This document shows positions 4,874 through 5,130 of a DNA stretch of 5,130 bases, piece after piece. The position numbers and the translations under genes are program-made. How positions within the stretch are numbered: position 1 is the stretch's first letter; each line of letters starts with the position of its first letter. The stretch covers positions 1-5,130 of the forward strand of contig CAMBRH010000251.1 of assembly GCA_945870115.1 (NCBI GenBank). Direction: 5' to 3'. The stretch is from Chitinophaga pinensis. GTDB taxonomy: Bacteria > Bacteroidota > Bacteroidia > Flavobacteriales_D > Crocinitomicaceae. The notes under the pieces are model-generated. The model had not been told where the DNA came from. It ran no database searches and saw only the letters and a list, made by a program, of their open reading frames with translations.

Positions 4874-5130
4874 ATGTCAAACATCTTTTTGCTTGTTTGC
4901 CTGTTTTTCTTTTCAATTTCATTTTCTCAGGAAAATTGCACCTTTGTTTTTAAAGGAATTGTATTAGATGAACACGATAACAAGCCAGTTCCTTATGCTA
5001 AAATTCAGCTAAAGGATAAAAATATCGGAGTAATTTCAGATTCAAATGGATATTTTATGTTTCCGAAATTGTGTGCTGGAATTTATTCTTTTTCTTGCCT
5101 TCATCACATTGGTTGTGAACCTCTTAAATT
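4874..5130 (+). CDS. Probable TonB-dependent outer membrane receptor, N-terminal part, cut by window edge
   Basis: The reading frame starts at ATG 4874, directly preceded in frame by a stop at 4868-4870, and stays open for 85 codons to the end of the window. Residues 1-19 form a signal peptide ending SFSQ. Residues 22-85 match the carboxypeptidase regulatory-like (CarboxypepD_reg) domain that precedes the plug domain in many Bacteroidota TonB-dependent receptors: FKGIVLDEHDNKPVPYAKIQLKDKNIGVISDSNGYFMF, then LCAGIYSFSCLHHIGCEPL. The plug and barrel would lie beyond the window, so the receptor call rests on this domain and on context. Cys22, Cys67, Cys75 and Cys81 with His77 and His78 are unusual for this domain, and the HHIGCEP segment resembles a subgroup of receptors I recall. 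A metal or metallophore substrate is inferred only. Other proteins with this domain, such as outer membrane beta-barrel or carboxypeptidase-like proteins, remain possible. Confidence 0.8.
   Translation, partial: MSNIFLLVCLFFFSISFSQENCTFVFKGIVLDEHDNKPVPYAKIQLKDKNIGVISDSNGYFMFPKLCAGIYSFSCLHHIGCEPLK

Overview
The window is AT-rich (roughly 30% GC by eye) and reads as chromosomal DNA of the Bacteroidota, most likely a Flavobacterium-like member of the Flavobacteriaceae. The evidence is a DUF1573 lipoprotein, a DUF4294 protein, an unusually long NusB, a TonB-dependent receptor N-terminus with a carboxypeptidase-like regulatory domain, signal peptides ending in FSQ, starts without Shine-Dalgarno sequences, and several matches to the Bacteroidota -7 promoter element TAnnTTTG. 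No tRNA, rRNA, CRISPR array, transposase or phage gene is visible.

Positions 1-3102 are a plus-strand block of conserved genes: an NAD-dependent Leu/Phe/Val-type amino acid dehydrogenase, then nusB, a DUF1573 lipoprotein and yajC. The last three have gaps of 55 and 92 bp and probably form one transcription unit (antitermination factor, envelope lipoprotein, Sec accessory protein). A gap of about 200 bp separates the dehydrogenase from nusB, so those two may be transcribed separately.

Positions 3103-3902 hold one minus-strand gene, a secreted DUF4294 protein. It converges on yajC across a strong inverted repeat that looks like a two-way terminator. It diverges from the next plus-strand gene across 64 bp containing a -7 element and a 9-bp direct repeat.

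Positions 3903-5130 look more accessory. They hold a Cys-containing lipoprotein of unknown function, a 99-aa secreted His/Cys-rich protein with a TTG start, an approximately 75-bp GC-rich segment with hairpin potential, a promoter overlapped by a perfect 9-bp inverted repeat, and the first 85 codons of a probable TonB-dependent receptor that runs off the right edge. The small His/Cys protein beside a receptor with Cys and His in its N-terminal domain suggests a metal- or metallophore-related uptake module. This is inference only.

No clearly new biological system is proven here. The best leads are the GC-rich element at 4700-4774, the operator-like palindrome at 4824-4847, and the small His/Cys protein paired with the receptor.
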